Source: Parafrigoribacterium mesophilum
GTDB lineage: Bacteria; Actinomycetota; Actinomycetes; Actinomycetales; Microbacteriaceae
Reading direction: 5' to 3'
Length of the DNA stretch: 64,000 nucleotides
Assembly (NCBI RefSeq): GCF_039652555.1
Contig: NZ_JBDJAF010000003.1
Coordinates: forward strand, 238,084-302,083
Shown piece by piece: positions 41,594 through 51,178 of the stretch. The notes beneath the pieces are model-generated. The model was not told the origin of the DNA. It made no database searches and saw only the letters and a program-made list of their open reading frames with translations. The position numbers and the translations under genes are program-made. Position 1 is the stretch's first letter. Each line of letters begins with the position of its first letter.

Positions 41594-42484
41594 CTAGGCG
41601 AGCACTGCCTTCTCGAAGCCGGAACCCAAACCGATCTCCAAGTCGAGCAGGTCCCACTTCTTCATCCACGCCTGGGTCGTGTCGTACATCTCCTGCGTGT
41701 ACTGCTGGAAGACTATCCGCTCGCCCGGTCCGAATCGATGAATGTCCGCAATGGCGGCAAGGTCTTCCGGCATCTCGCGCAGCCAGTACTTCTTGTACCG
41801 CTCCTGTTCCAGATCGATGTCGCGTTGCGCCTTCTCGAGGGCACGGAAGTAGCGCTCGGTGTCTTCGTGGTCGGCCTTTTCAGAGATGTAGAACCCCATC
41901 ATGAAGGTGGTGTCCAGCAGCTTTCGGAAGCCGAGCTGCTCCAGCAGGTAGGCCTGCGGGCCGAAGACGTTCGCCGCCTGGACCTCGCCACGCATCATCA
42001 GCCGCACCCGGTCGTAGGGGAAACCGGCGAAGGTGGTGGCGATGTCGGACTGGTCCAGAACCGACGACAGGGCTTGGATTGCCGAATAGTGGCTCCCGGA
42101 ATGGTAGCCGACCGCTACCGGTACTCCGGCCAGGTCTTGCGGGCGCTGGTACGCCGAGTCGGCGGCAACGTAAATCCCTGCCGGCGAAACCGAGTACGCG
42201 CTCCCCCACATCTTTCCGCTCGCCTTGGTGGCGGCTTCGTTCACGGCCCAGTGGCAGGCACCGGAGACGTCGCACGCGCGGCCGGCTTCCATGTCCTCGA
42301 GCGCGCCGCTCTTCAGTTCGTGCGGTGCGTCATCCGTCGACTGGACGGCGGATGTTGTCCTGGTGTCACCGGCGAACCACTCGGTGGCGAACTCATAATC
42401 GAGGCCCTCGGCGGTGAAATAGCCGCGCTCTTCGGCGACCCATTCCTGCAGCCTCCCGTGTGGCTGTATGACGAATTTACCCAA
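41594..42484 (-). CDS. NMT1/SsuA-fold protein without an export signal
   Basis: A 296-aa protein with the fold of ABC binding proteins (LQEWVAEERGYFTAEGLDYEF; GYHSGSHYSAIQAL) but starting directly with the first strand of the domain. TTG 42484 has AAAGGAG 7 bases upstream, and no signal peptide or lipobox precedes it in frame. It contains Cys-(x5)-Cys around ACDVSGACHW. Its C-terminus matches the partial gene at 2-199. No permease or ATPase gene adjoins. It may be cytoplasmic: SBP-fold enzymes exist (HMP-P synthase Thi5, 4,5-dihydroxyphthalate decarboxylase). It is divergent from an LLM flavoprotein in a block with LigM. The function is not known. Confidence 0.72.
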   Translation of the reverse strand: MGKFVIQPHGRLQEWVAEERGYFTAEGLDYEFATEWFAGDTRTTSAVQSTDDAPHELKSGALEDMEAGRACDVSGACHWAVNEAATKASGKMWGSAYSVSPAGIYVAADSAYQRPQDLAGVPVAVGYHSGSHYSAIQALSSVLDQSDIATTFAGFPYDRVRLMMRGEVQAANVFGPQAYLLEQLGFRKLLDTTFMMGFYISEKADHEDTERYFRALEKAQRDIDLEQERYKKYWLREMPEDLAAIADIHRFGPGERIVFQQYTQEMYDTTQAWMKKWDLLDLEIGLGSGFEKAVLA

Positions 42485-42659
42485 TTTCCTGCTCCTTTGC
42501 TCAGATGTTTCCCTCACCGTACGCGGCGAAAAATGTGTTGACAACAGTCCCCCATCGATGGTGGTATCGCAGTTATTGATGGGTCGCAGGTGAGCTGCCG
42601 GACTACTGGGCGCTGGATCGACCGTTATCGCAGTGCCCACGGAAAGGTGCATGATCTGC

Positions 42660-43685
42660 ATGGAGTTCGGCATATTTGACCATCTCGACGCCTCAGGCGT
42701 TCCCGTCCAGCAGTTGTACCGGGAACGCCTGGCGCTGATCGAGCAGGCCGAGTCCCTCGGTTTCACCCGCTATCACGTCGCCGAACATCATGGAACCCCG
42801 CTGGGACTGGCACCGTCTCCCAGTGTCTGGCTGGCGTCGGTGATCCAGCACACGACGACCATGCGGGTCGGCCCGCTGGTGTACGTGTTGCCGCTCTACA
42901 CGCCGCTTCGGCTCGCCGAGGAGATCGCCCAACTGGACCAGCTGAGCGGTGGGCGGCTGGATGTCGGGGTGGGCCGCGGCGCCTCCCCCTACGAACTGGG
43001 GTTCTATGGCGTGGACGTCGGGTCGACCTTCGACATCTACGTCGAATCACTGGCCGCGATCACCGCGGCACTGGCCACCGGGGCGATGACCCACACCGGC
43101 CCGAAACTGGGCAGCATCGATGCTCCGCTGGTGATCCCCGTGGTTCAACGGCCCTATCCGCCACTGTGGTTCGCGTCGTCGAATGCGCAGTCCGCGGCCT
43201 GGGCGGGCGAGCAGGGGATGAACTTGATCGGCTTCGGCACCGCCGCGGGTTTCCGTCCGTCAGTCGACCAATTCTGGCAGTCGTGGCAGGAGCACAACAC
43301 CGACCCGTCCCGGCTCAACGCGCACGTGGCGCGCCCGCTGGTGGGCCTGGGCAGGCAAATCGTCATTGCGCCGACCGACGCGGAAGCGGTGGCCTTGCTG
43401 CGCGAAGCGCACGCCACCCACAGCGAGAACTTCTTGAAGCTGTGGCATGAGAACGGCAATTTCACCCGTGACGGCATGGTCGACCTGGAGCAGAGCCTGA
43501 CCTCGGGGCTGGTGCTGGCCGGGTCGCCGGCCACGGTGCGGGACCGGGTGCGGGAACTCATCGCGGATTCGGGCATCAACTACCTGATGTGCACGTTCGC
43601 GTTCGGTTCGCTGTCCTCTGACAACGCGGCGCGCTCGATGGCCTCGTTCGCCTCCGATGTGATGCCGGCACTGGACCTCGAATGA
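42660..43685 (+). CDS. LLM-class flavin-dependent oxidoreductase
   Basis: Luciferase-like monooxygenase (341 aa) using FMNH2 or F420. The TIM-barrel pattern starts MEFGIFDHLD and includes RYHVAEHHG, PLYTPLRLAEEIAQLDQLSGGRLDVGVGRG and PPLWFASSNAQSAAWAG. ATG 42660 is chosen as the typical family N-terminus; GGAAAGG lies 12 bases upstream and ATG 42651 is an alternative. It overlaps the next gene (alpha/beta hydrolase) by 4 bases. The substrate is unknown; an aromatic or ester intermediate of the neighbouring pathway is possible. Confidence 0.83.
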   Translation: MEFGIFDHLDASGVPVQQLYRERLALIEQAESLGFTRYHVAEHHGTPLGLAPSPSVWLASVIQHTTTMRVGPLVYVLPLYTPLRLAEEIAQLDQLSGGRLDVGVGRGASPYELGFYGVDVGSTFDIYVESLAAITAALATGAMTHTGPKLGSIDAPLVIPVVQRPYPPLWFASSNAQSAAWAGEQGMNLIGFGTAAGFRPSVDQFWQSWQEHNTDPSRLNAHVARPLVGLGRQIVIAPTDAEAVALLREAHATHSENFLKLWHENGNFTRDGMVDLEQSLTSGLVLAGSPATVRDRVRELIADSGINYLMCTFAFGSLSSDNAARSMASFASDVMPALDLE

Positions 43686-44545
43686 TCGACACCGTCGAGG
43701 TGGTGCGGGATGTCACCTACGCCGGCCAGGGGGCGTCGGCGCTGGCGATGGATCTCTACCTGCCCCGCGGCGCTGACGTCCCGCCGCCCATCGCGGTCTA
43801 CTTCCACGGCGGCGGTTGGGCGCGCGGCACTAGGGGCGACCTCGCCCAGGAACGGCTGGTGCCCCTCGCCCGCCGGGGCGTGGCAGTGGCCAGCGTGTCA
43901 TACCGCCTCATCGACGTCGCACTCTGGCCGGCACAGCTGTACGACGCCAAGGGCGCGGTTCGCTGGCTGCGCGCCAACGCCGCACGGTTCGGCATTGACG
44001 GCTCGCGCATCGGTGCCTGGGGCGCCTCGGCGGGCGGCCATCTCGCCGCCCTGCTCGGGCTGACCGCCGGCCTCAGCGAACTCGAGGGCGACGTCGGAGG
44101 AAACCTGGATCGGGACAGTTCGGTGTCCTGCGTCGTGGCGTGGTTTCCGCCGACCGACCTCATCGCCCTGACCGAGCAACCCGCCGATCCGGCCGTCCCA
44201 CTGCCGTCGTTCCTAGCCGGCCGCCCGGTCGACGCTACACCTGCTCAAGCGCGCTTGCTCGGCGTGCACGATGTGCACGAGGCGCCCGATGCTGCCCGCG
44301 CCGCAAGCCCGATCAGCTACGCGCACCGAGCAGGACCGCCGTTCCGCCTCGTGCACGGTGATCGCGATGGGCTCATACCGCACTACCAGAGCCGGATTCT
44401 CCACGATGCTCTGCTCGAGTCGGGATCGCGCAGCACGCTGCTTCTCGTGGCCGGTGCCAACCACGAAGATGAAGCCTTCCAGCATCCGTCGATCATCGCT
44501 GCAACCGCCGAATTGCTGCGCGGTAGTGATCCCCGTAGCCGCTGA
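43682..44545 (+). CDS. Alpha/beta hydrolase (HSL/carboxylesterase type)
   Basis: Hydrolase (287 aa) with oxyanion motif HGGGW (about 42-46), nucleophile Ser116 in GASAGG, and a C-terminal His in GANHEDEAF; Asp is in HGDRDG. This is the pattern of hormone-sensitive-lipase-type esterases. ATG overlaps the LLM stop (ATGA). It could hydrolyse an ester or lactone produced by the flavoprotein (inference). It is followed by a bidirectional terminator. Confidence 0.85.
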   Translation: MIDTVEVVRDVTYAGQGASALAMDLYLPRGADVPPPIAVYFHGGGWARGTRGDLAQERLVPLARRGVAVASVSYRLIDVALWPAQLYDAKGAVRWLRANAARFGIDGSRIGAWGASAGGHLAALLGLTAGLSELEGDVGGNLDRDSSVSCVVAWFPPTDLIALTEQPADPAVPLPSFLAGRPVDATPAQARLLGVHDVHEAPDAARAASPISYAHRAGPPFRLVHGDRDGLIPHYQSRILHDALLESGSRSTLLLVAGANHEDEAFQHPSIIAATAELLRGSDPRSR

Positions 44546-44565
44546 GGCCCCGTCCCGACAGAAGA

Positions 44566-44594
44566 AGGGGGCCGGCGCCTGGCGCCTGCCCCCT
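44566..44594. terminator. Bidirectional terminator between convergent genes
   Basis: AGGGGG-CC-GGCGCC-T-GGCGCC-TG-CCCCCT folds into a strong GC hairpin between the convergent alpha/beta hydrolase and LigM-type genes. There is no long U-run, as is common for actinobacterial terminators. Confidence 0.65.
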
Positions 44595-44619
44595 GCCTTA
44601 CCCCTGACGGCCTACGCGA

Positions 44620-46026
44620 TCAGGCGTCGATCGTGGTCCGCCATCCGCCGTGGTACTCCTCGCGCGCCTGGTGGGAGTACGGCGTCGGGCTGACCACGGC
44701 GCGCACCTCGATCTGCTTGTGTGGTTCCACGGTGGTCTTCCTGGTGCCGCCGTCCGGCTCACCCCAGACCACTTTCACCTCGGTGCCCAACTTGATCTCC
44801 GGGTCGATGACACCGAGAGACAGCGCGGTCCTCTCGTTGGCGCTGTATCCGGTGAACATCGACAGGCCGACGATCTTGCCGCTGGGGTCGATGATGGAGT
44901 CGAAGTTCGAGGATCCGTAGTTCGCATTCGGGAGGTTGAAGAACTTGTAGCTCTCCCCCTCTCGATCGAACAGGGATCCGGTGATCTTCGCCATGTCCTC
45001 GCCGTTCCAGGCCAGGGTGATCTTCTTGCGCTGGGTGGTCGGGTCGACCTTCTCCAGAGCGTCGCGGCCGATGAAGTCGTGGTCGTATTTGATGAAGCTG
45101 CCGTAGCCGAGGTTCCACGGCGTGGAGTAGTAGTCCTCGATGTTGTCCGAGACGAAGCTGCCGGCGATTGCGTTGGTCGCTTCGTAGCTGTCCGCACCGA
45201 GCCATTCACGGTACGGACGCAGCTCTTCGCCGGTGTAGATCGCCGGCAACGGCGACGGGATCCAGCCGGACTCAAGTGTGTTCGACGAGTAGGCCCGGGA
45301 GCCGACGGCCAACAGGCCGAACTCGGCGCCGGCCTCCAGGATCGCGGTGCGGATCCGGTCGTAGTCGGCGTACGGACCCCAGATCTCCACTCCGGGTGCA
45401 CCGGCCATGCCATGTCGCAGGGTACGCACCTTCGTTCCGTCGATGTTCATGTGGCTCATGCTGAAGAACTTGAGCTGCTCGACCGGGCCACCGTTCAGCT
45501 TCTCGATGACCTGCCACGCAGTCGGGCCCTGGATCTGGAACCGGTAGTACTGCCGCGTGACCGCCTTGCCCATGGGGCGCATCGGGGATCGGGGGTCTCT
45601 GACCACCTCGACGTCGTAACCGCCGGTTTCGCCTTGGAACAACAGCCAGTCGGAAACGGGTGCCCGACCCACGTAGGTGTACTCGTCCTCGGCCTCATGG
45701 AAGAGGATGCCGTCGCCGATCACGTATCCCGCCGGCGTGGTCGGAACGTACTGCTTCGCCTTGTCGACAGGGAAATTCGCCACACTGTTGATTGCGGTGT
45801 CGGAAATCAGCTTCAACGCATCGCGGCCCCCGATGAACAGGTTGTCCATGTGGTGGGTCTGGTCATACAGCACCGATGTCGTGGCCCACGCGCGCACCTC
45901 GGTCTGCCAGTTGGTGAACTCGGAAGCCACGACAGGATACACATAAGAGCCGAGCTGGGAGTTGCGCAAGAGTTCCACTGTATTTCCCGCGTTGTCCAGG
46001 AGCTCTTGTAAATTTTTCGCGCCCAT
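44620..46026 (-). CDS. ligM: Tetrahydrofolate-dependent aromatic O-demethylase (LigM type)
   Basis: Transfers the methyl group of vanillate or 3-O-methylgallate to tetrahydrofolate, giving protocatechuate or gallate and 5-methyl-THF. The 468-aa protein follows Sphingobium LigM (471 aa) along its whole length: LRNSQLGSYVYPVVASEF, DQTHHM, KQYVPTTPAGYVIGDGI, LRHGMAGAPG-EIWGPY, SNTLESGWIPSPLPAIYTGEE and GGTRKTTVEPHKQ. It belongs to the GcvT fold. ATG 46026 has AGAGGA upstream; ATG 46047 is possible but has a weak ribosome site. No folate one-carbon genes (metF, ligH) are adjacent. It diverges from a Liv transporter. Confidence 0.93.
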   Translation of the reverse strand: MGAKNLQELLDNAGNTVELLRNSQLGSYVYPVVASEFTNWQTEVRAWATTSVLYDQTHHMDNLFIGGRDALKLISDTAINSVANFPVDKAKQYVPTTPAGYVIGDGILFHEAEDEYTYVGRAPVSDWLLFQGETGGYDVEVVRDPRSPMRPMGKAVTRQYYRFQIQGPTAWQVIEKLNGGPVEQLKFFSMSHMNIDGTKVRTLRHGMAGAPGVEIWGPYADYDRIRTAILEAGAEFGLLAVGSRAYSSNTLESGWIPSPLPAIYTGEELRPYREWLGADSYEATNAIAGSFVSDNIEDYYSTPWNLGYGSFIKYDHDFIGRDALEKVDPTTQRKKITLAWNGEDMAKITGSLFDREGESYKFFNLPNANYGSSNFDSIIDPSGKIVGLSMFTGYSANERTALSLGVIDPEIKLGTEVKVVWGEPDGGTRKTTVEPHKQIEVRAVVSPTPYSHQAREEYHGGWRTTIDA

Positions 46027-46235
46027 TATCTTGTTAATTCCTCTCATCTTTGACCGGAATTGGTCGATATTGTAATTTGCCTGACGTTCCAGTGCTCACC
46101 GCATAAGAGAGCCCCGAGCATACTGACTTTATCATCGGGGATCTGCCCACTCGGGAGGATTACGCTCAGCCCCGATCGGCGCCGAGGCGTGTCCGACTCT
46201 GCCCATTTCGCCCGCGCTGACGGGGAATCGGGTCT

Positions 46236-46265
46236 TTGACATTTCACCCCGCCAGGCAATACCCT
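46236..46265 (+). promoter_or_regulatory. Candidate promoter of the second Liv operon
   Basis: TTGACA (46236-46241), 18-bp spacer, TACCCT (46260-46265). It would give a leader of about 155 bases before livG, containing the mini-frame and hairpin at 46294-46330. Confidence 0.5.
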
Positions 46266-46293
46266 GATGCTCGCAACGGTGCTCAGTTCTTGC

Positions 46294-46330
46294 TTGGAGG
46301 TAGGCATGAGGCACCAGTAGCGGCCTCCAA
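46294..46330 (+). promoter_or_regulatory. Leader hairpin with a four-codon mini-frame
   Basis: TTGGAGG (46294-46300) pairs perfectly with CCTCCAA (46324-46330). The left arm is a strong Shine-Dalgarno for ATG-AGG-CAC-CAG-TAG (46306-46320), which lies in the loop. Translation of this mini-frame and formation of the hairpin would be mutually exclusive, so it may act as a leader-peptide or anti-Shine-Dalgarno control for the Liv operon. Confidence 0.45.
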
Positions 46331-46428
46331 CCACAGAAAGCACCGTCAATGCAAGCTAAAAGTGCACCGCTATTCACGTCAGCCTGTTGGTCGCGCACCG
46401 AGGCCAGCGGTTTCAAGGTACTGGCTTA

Positions 46429-47198
46429 ATGGCTGCACGCTTGGCCCTGCGGGATGTCAGCCTGGGATTCGGCGGCATCCGCGTGCTGGATGCGGTAAGC
46501 CTCGAGGCTGAGTCCGCCAGTGTGCTCGGCCTCGTCGGGCCGAACGGCGCGGGCAAGACGTCGCTGTTCAACTGCATTAGCGGGCACTACAAACCATCGT
46601 CGGGGTCGATCATGATCGACGATATCGAAGTGCTCAATACGGCCCCGTCGAGCCTGGCCACCGTGGGGCTGGCCCGGACGTTCCAACATCCGGCGCTTCA
46701 GTTGCAGGCCACCGTCTTGGAGAACGTGCTCCTCGGCGGCCATTCGCGCCTGACCGGTGGTGCCTTGGCGTGGGCTTTTCGGATACCGTCAACGGTCCGC
46801 GGCGAGAAAGCGATCCGCCAGGAGGCGCTCGATCTGCTCGACCGGTTCAACCTGGCCTGGGCAGCCAAGATGACCGCAGGGGAACTGTCTCACGGCTTGC
46901 ACAAGGGCATCGAGTTGTGCCGCGCTCTGCTTTCGAAACCCAAGCTTCTCTTGCTCGATGAACCGGCCGCCGGGCTATCACACGCCGAGGTCGAGCAGTT
47001 CATCACGTCGATCGCCGGCATTCGTGCCGATTTCGATCTGACGATTGTGGTTGTCGAGCACCACATGGCCTTGGTATCGGCGATCACCGACAAGGTGGTG
47101 GTGCTTGACCACGGGCGCAAGCTCATGGAGGGCACGGCGGCAGAGGCCCAACGGGACCCGCTCGTGATCGAGGCGTACCTGGGAACGAGGGCAGCGGG

Positions 47199-47202
<4 letters not shown>
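46429..47202 (+). CDS. livG: Liv-type ABC transporter ATPase (LivG-like)
   Basis: ATPase (257 aa) with Walker A GPNGAGKTS, signature LSHGLHKGIEL (a LivG-type variant) and Walker B LLLLDEPAAGLS. The C-terminal block VVVEHHMALVSAITDKVVVLDHG is also seen. ATG 46429 has AAGG upstream. It is the first gene of the second Liv operon, order livG-livF-livH-livM-binding protein-TPP enzyme, which is the reverse of the first Liv operon. The substrate is probably an aromatic acid, given the ligM and TPP-enzyme neighbours. Confidence 0.88.
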
Positions 47203-47909
<707 letters not shown>

Positions 47910-47916
47910 TGTCGGC

Positions 47917-48801
47917 ATGAATTCACAGTTTGTCCAGCTCATTGTCGACGGCCTGGCTAGCGGTTCCATCTATGCCGCACTCGCTCTGGCAATCGTGTTG
48001 GCCTACCGCGCGACGGGGCTGCTCAACTTCGCCCAGGGCGTCATGGCGGTCTTTTCGACCTATCTCGCGTACAGCTTCTTGCAGGCGGGCCTGTGGCCAT
48101 TGGCGGCCATCCTGGTGGCGATCGCGATCTCCCTGGTCTTCGGTGCAGGCGTCGAGCGGATCGTGATCCGACGCTTCGAGCGAGGCTCCATCAGCACCGC
48201 GGTAGTCGTCACGGTCGGCCTGTTCGTGCTCATCCAGGGAATTTCCGGCGCAATCTGGAGCTACAACCCGTTGACCTTTCCGTCGCTGTTCCCGCTGACG
48301 ACCATCAAGATCGCCGGCGCCGTGGTGGGTGTTCGCTCATTGGGCACCATCGCGGTGCTCATCGTGGTCGTTCTCGTCCTGCAGTTGCTCTTCAAGGGGA
48401 CGAAGCTCGGACTGGCTCTTCGCGCCGTTGCGGACAACCCCGAGTCGGGTTCGCTCTCCGGATTGCCGGTAGGGCGGCTGCTCATGATCGGTTGGGCACT
48501 GGCCGCGGCGCTCGGCGCGATCGCCGGAGCCTTGGTGGCACCCCAGGTATTCCTCAGCCCCGGAATGCTCGACTTCGTGCTGGTGTACGCGCTGGCCGCG
48601 GTCATCATGGGCGGGCTGGACAGCCCGATCGGGGCAGTGGTCGCCGCCTGGTTTATCGGTGTCGTCGAGAACCTCGCCGGCGCCTATCTCCCGTTCATCG
48701 GAGACGATCTGAAAATCGCGGTGCCGTTGGCAGCGATGTTTATCATTCTGATCGTGCGGCCACAGGGTCTGTTCGGTCGCAGAGAAGTGGTGCGGGTGTG
48801 A
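47917..48801 (+). CDS. livH: Liv-type ABC transporter permease (LivH-like)
   Basis: Permease (294 aa) with the LivH signature GLASGSIYALALAIVLAYRATGLLNFAQG at the start, several hydrophobic segments and VIMGGLDSPIGAVVAAWFIG near the end. GGGAGG precedes the ATG. Its stop overlaps the GTG of livM. Confidence 0.87.
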   Translation: MNSQFVQLIVDGLASGSIYAALALAIVLAYRATGLLNFAQGVMAVFSTYLAYSFLQAGLWPLAAILVAIAISLVFGAGVERIVIRRFERGSISTAVVVTVGLFVLIQGISGAIWSYNPLTFPSLFPLTTIKIAGAVVGVRSLGTIAVLIVVVLVLQLLFKGTKLGLALRAVADNPESGSLSGLPVGRLLMIGWALAAALGAIAGALVAPQVFLSPGMLDFVLVYALAAVIMGGLDSPIGAVVAAWFIGVVENLAGAYLPFIGDDLKIAVPLAAMFIILIVRPQGLFGRREVVRV

Positions 48802-49835
48802 AAAGGATGTCTTGGGCAAATCGACGGCTGCGGCTGGCGGTCTACCTCGCGGTTGCCATCGCCGTCGTGGTCGCCCCACTCGTGCTGTCCCCCTATCTGA
48901 ACTTCCAGCTCACCATGGTCGCCGTCTTCGCGGTCGCGATCCTGGGGCTGAACATCATCATGGGGTATACCGGACAGATCTCGCTCGGCCAGAGTGCGTT
49001 TGTCGGGTTGGGCGCATACATGACCGCCTACGGGGTGATGAGCGGGTGGCCCATCGTCGTCACGTTCCTGTTGGCCTGCCTCGTCCCTGCGGCCGTGGGG
49101 CTCGTGGTAGCTCTCCCGGCGGTCCGCCTGCGCGGGCATGCCCTGGCCGTTGTGACGTTGGGCCTGCCCATCCTCGCGCTCCCCCTCGCGCGGCGATTCC
49201 CGGAGTTCACCGGCGGATCCAACGGGATGACCGTGGATTGGATGAACGCACCCGCCTGGAGTGGGCTCGCCGTCGACCAGTGGCGATATTACGTCATCAT
49301 CATCATTGCGGCCATTTTCTTCTTGTTCGCGCGAAACCTCGTCAACGGCCGGATCGGGCGTGCATTTGCCATCGTCCGCGAGAACGAAGCAGTGGCCACC
49401 TCGATGGGTATCTCGAGTTACCGCTACAAGGTGCTGGCCTTCACGATCTCATCCCTGTACGGCGGCGCCGCCGGCTTCCTGTACTTGGGCGCTGTGCAGT
49501 TCACGTCCCCGGAGACCTCGAGCTTCATCGTGGCGATCAACCTGCTGGCCGCCATGGTCATTGGCGGGTCGGCGAGCATCGCAGGTTCCCTCATCGGCGG
49601 GGTGTTCTACGTGGTCGTCCCGTTCCTGGCCGGGCAGGTCAATTCGTCGCAGACGGCCATCTATTCCGGCGCAATCCTCCTGGTTGTGCTCTTGATCGTC
49701 CCCGGAGGCTTCATCACGGTGCCACGCGTGATCCGGCAGCTCGCCAGCAAGCGGGCCGCCCGCGCTGCGAGGCGCACGACCACAAACGACGGCGACGTCG
49801 AAGAGAATCCGAGCGCTTCCACCGGTACCGCCTGA
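48798..49835 (+). CDS. livM: Liv-type ABC transporter permease (LivM-like)
   Basis: Permease (345 aa) with LivM signatures GYTGQISLGQSAFVGLGAYMTAY, LRGHALAVVTLGLPI and NLLAAMVIGGSASIAGSLIGG. Unlike the first Liv system it is not fused to LivG. GTG 48798 overlaps the livH stop (GTGA); ATG 48807 is an alternative. A charged tail of about 30 residues ends the protein. Confidence 0.87.
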   Translation: MKRMSWANRRLRLAVYLAVAIAVVVAPLVLSPYLNFQLTMVAVFAVAILGLNIIMGYTGQISLGQSAFVGLGAYMTAYGVMSGWPIVVTFLLACLVPAAVGLVVALPAVRLRGHALAVVTLGLPILALPLARRFPEFTGGSNGMTVDWMNAPAWSGLAVDQWRYYVIIIIAAIFFLFARNLVNGRIGRAFAIVRENEAVATSMGISSYRYKVLAFTISSLYGGAAGFLYLGAVQFTSPETSSFIVAINLLAAMVIGGSASIAGSLIGGVFYVVVPFLAGQVNSSQTAIYSGAILLVVLLIVPGGFITVPRVIRQLASKRAARAARRTTTNDGDVEENPSASTGTA

Positions 49836-49901
49836 GTCGAAATCACATCCTTCCGCCGTGCGCCGGGCCGCGGATCTATTGAAGAGAGAGCAGAAGACAC
49901 G

Positions 49902-51170
49902 ATGAGAAGATCACTGGGAAGAGCAAGTAAGGCAACGAGCATAGTCGCCGTCGCCGCCGTGCTGACCATGGCGATGGCCGGTTGCGCACGCGGCACCAGC
50001 ACCACTCCATCGAACGGGGCTGTCGCCAATGATCCGGGGATCACCGACTCCACAATCACCCTGGGAATCGACACACCGCTGAGTGGGCCGGTGGCCGGGC
50101 CCGGGTCCTGCTCCTTGGCCGGCCTGCAAGCGTATTTCGGCGCGGCCAACGCCGCCGGGGGCATCAAGTTCGGTGACGGTCACACTCGCACCGTGAACAT
50201 CAAGTCGTACGACGACGCCTACGATCCGGCCAAAGCGGTGTCCAACTTCCGTCAAATGATCTCGGACAAGGTCTTCGCCGACGTGGGCGGCCTCGGTGCC
50301 GGTAACAACCTCGCGATCATGCCCATCGCGAATAAGGAAAAAATACCTCACGTATTCCTGCAGTCGAACACCACGAAGTTCAGCAGCGATCAGAAGGCGA
50401 ATCCGTGGACGACCGGATGGTTGCCCACATACCGCAGTGAGGGCGAGGCGTTCGGGAAGTTCCTAGCCGCGGCTAACAAGCCCATCACGGTCGCAACACT
50501 GGCTCAGAACGACGACGTCAAGCAGATGGTGACGGGACTCGAGACTGGTATCAAGGGCTCGCAGGTGAAGATCGTGGCACAGGCGACCTACGAGGCGACC
50601 GACCCGACCGTGGACGCACAAATCACGAAGCTCGCCGCATCGAAGGCCGACGTGTTCTTCTCGGCCGACGTGCAGACACCCTTGGCCGTCTCTTCGCTCT
50701 TGAAGGCACAGCAACTGGGTTGGCTGCCGACGGTGTTCTTGCCGGCCAACACCTCGGCGAAAACGACGATTCTCGACCCAGGGCACGCCGAGGCGTACCC
50801 CAGCGTGTACACCACCGGCTTCTCCAAGAGTGTGACGAATCCGCAGTACGCCAATGACGCGGACGTGAAGAAGTTTGTCGCCGACATGGACCAGTACGCC
50901 AAGGGCACGACCGTGTCGAACGCCTTCGCCCAGTGCGAGTGGGCGTACTCGATCGGCGCCACCGTGGAAGCCGTGTTCAAGGCGATGAAGGAACCCACCC
51001 GGGCAGCGTTCATCGACGCCGTCCACGGCATCAAGGGCCTCGAAGTACCGTTGATGCAAGAGGGCGTCGTGGTCGACACGACCTCTCCCACCGCACCGGC
51101 AGTGGATGTCACGCGCATACAGCAGTTTGTCAATGGCGTTTACGTCATGGCGGACAAGTACCAGGGCTGA
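49902..51170 (+). CDS. Liv-type ABC transporter substrate-binding lipoprotein (paralogue A)
   Basis: Binding lipoprotein (422 aa) of the Peripla_BP_6 type. Signal peptide with lipobox MAGC (Cys28), then linker and the blocks DPGITDSTITLGIDTPLSGPVAGPG, YDDAYDPAKAVSNFRQMISDKVFADVGGLGAGNN and SKADVFFSADVQTPLA. It is closely similar over its length to the protein at 54758-56026, with the same Cys28. It ends the transporter part of the operon and is followed at once by a TPP enzyme. The ligand is unknown; an aromatic 2-oxo acid is inferred. Confidence 0.9.
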   Translation: MRRSLGRASKATSIVAVAAVLTMAMAGCARGTSTTPSNGAVANDPGITDSTITLGIDTPLSGPVAGPGSCSLAGLQAYFGAANAAGGIKFGDGHTRTVNIKSYDDAYDPAKAVSNFRQMISDKVFADVGGLGAGNNLAIMPIANKEKIPHVFLQSNTTKFSSDQKANPWTTGWLPTYRSEGEAFGKFLAAANKPITVATLAQNDDVKQMVTGLETGIKGSQVKIVAQATYEATDPTVDAQITKLAASKADVFFSADVQTPLAVSSLLKAQQLGWLPTVFLPANTSAKTTILDPGHAEAYPSVYTTGFSKSVTNPQYANDADVKKFVADMDQYAKGTTVSNAFAQCEWAYSIGATVEAVFKAMKEPTRAAFIDAVHGIKGLEVPLMQEGVVVDTTSPTAPAVDVTRIQQFVNGVYVMADKYQG

Positions 51171-51178
51171 TGTGCGCC

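Larger units (their letters stand above)
46027..46428. other. 402-bp divergent regulatory gap between ligM and livG
   Basis: No gene of 60 residues or more is credible here. It holds a plus-strand promoter (46236-46265), a 5' leader with a mini-frame in a hairpin (46294-46330), and an inverted repeat ATCGGGG...CCCCGAT (arms near 46133-46139 and 46170-46176) on the ligM side. The ligM leader does not match a riboswitch known to me. Confidence 0.6.

Noticed and set aside
44650..46011. A 453-codon open frame antisense to ligM
   Set aside because: ligM aligns over its whole length with a characterised enzyme; the antisense frame has no recognisable protein features.
46047..46240. A tetrahydrofolate or glycine riboswitch in the ligM leader
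   Set aside because: The leader has inverted repeats (ATCGGGG/CCCCGAT) but does not show the conserved core sequences of either class as I know them.
46132..46416. A 94-codon frame in the ligM/livG gap
   Set aside because: No ribosome site, no recognisable domain, and it overlaps the promoter and leader elements.
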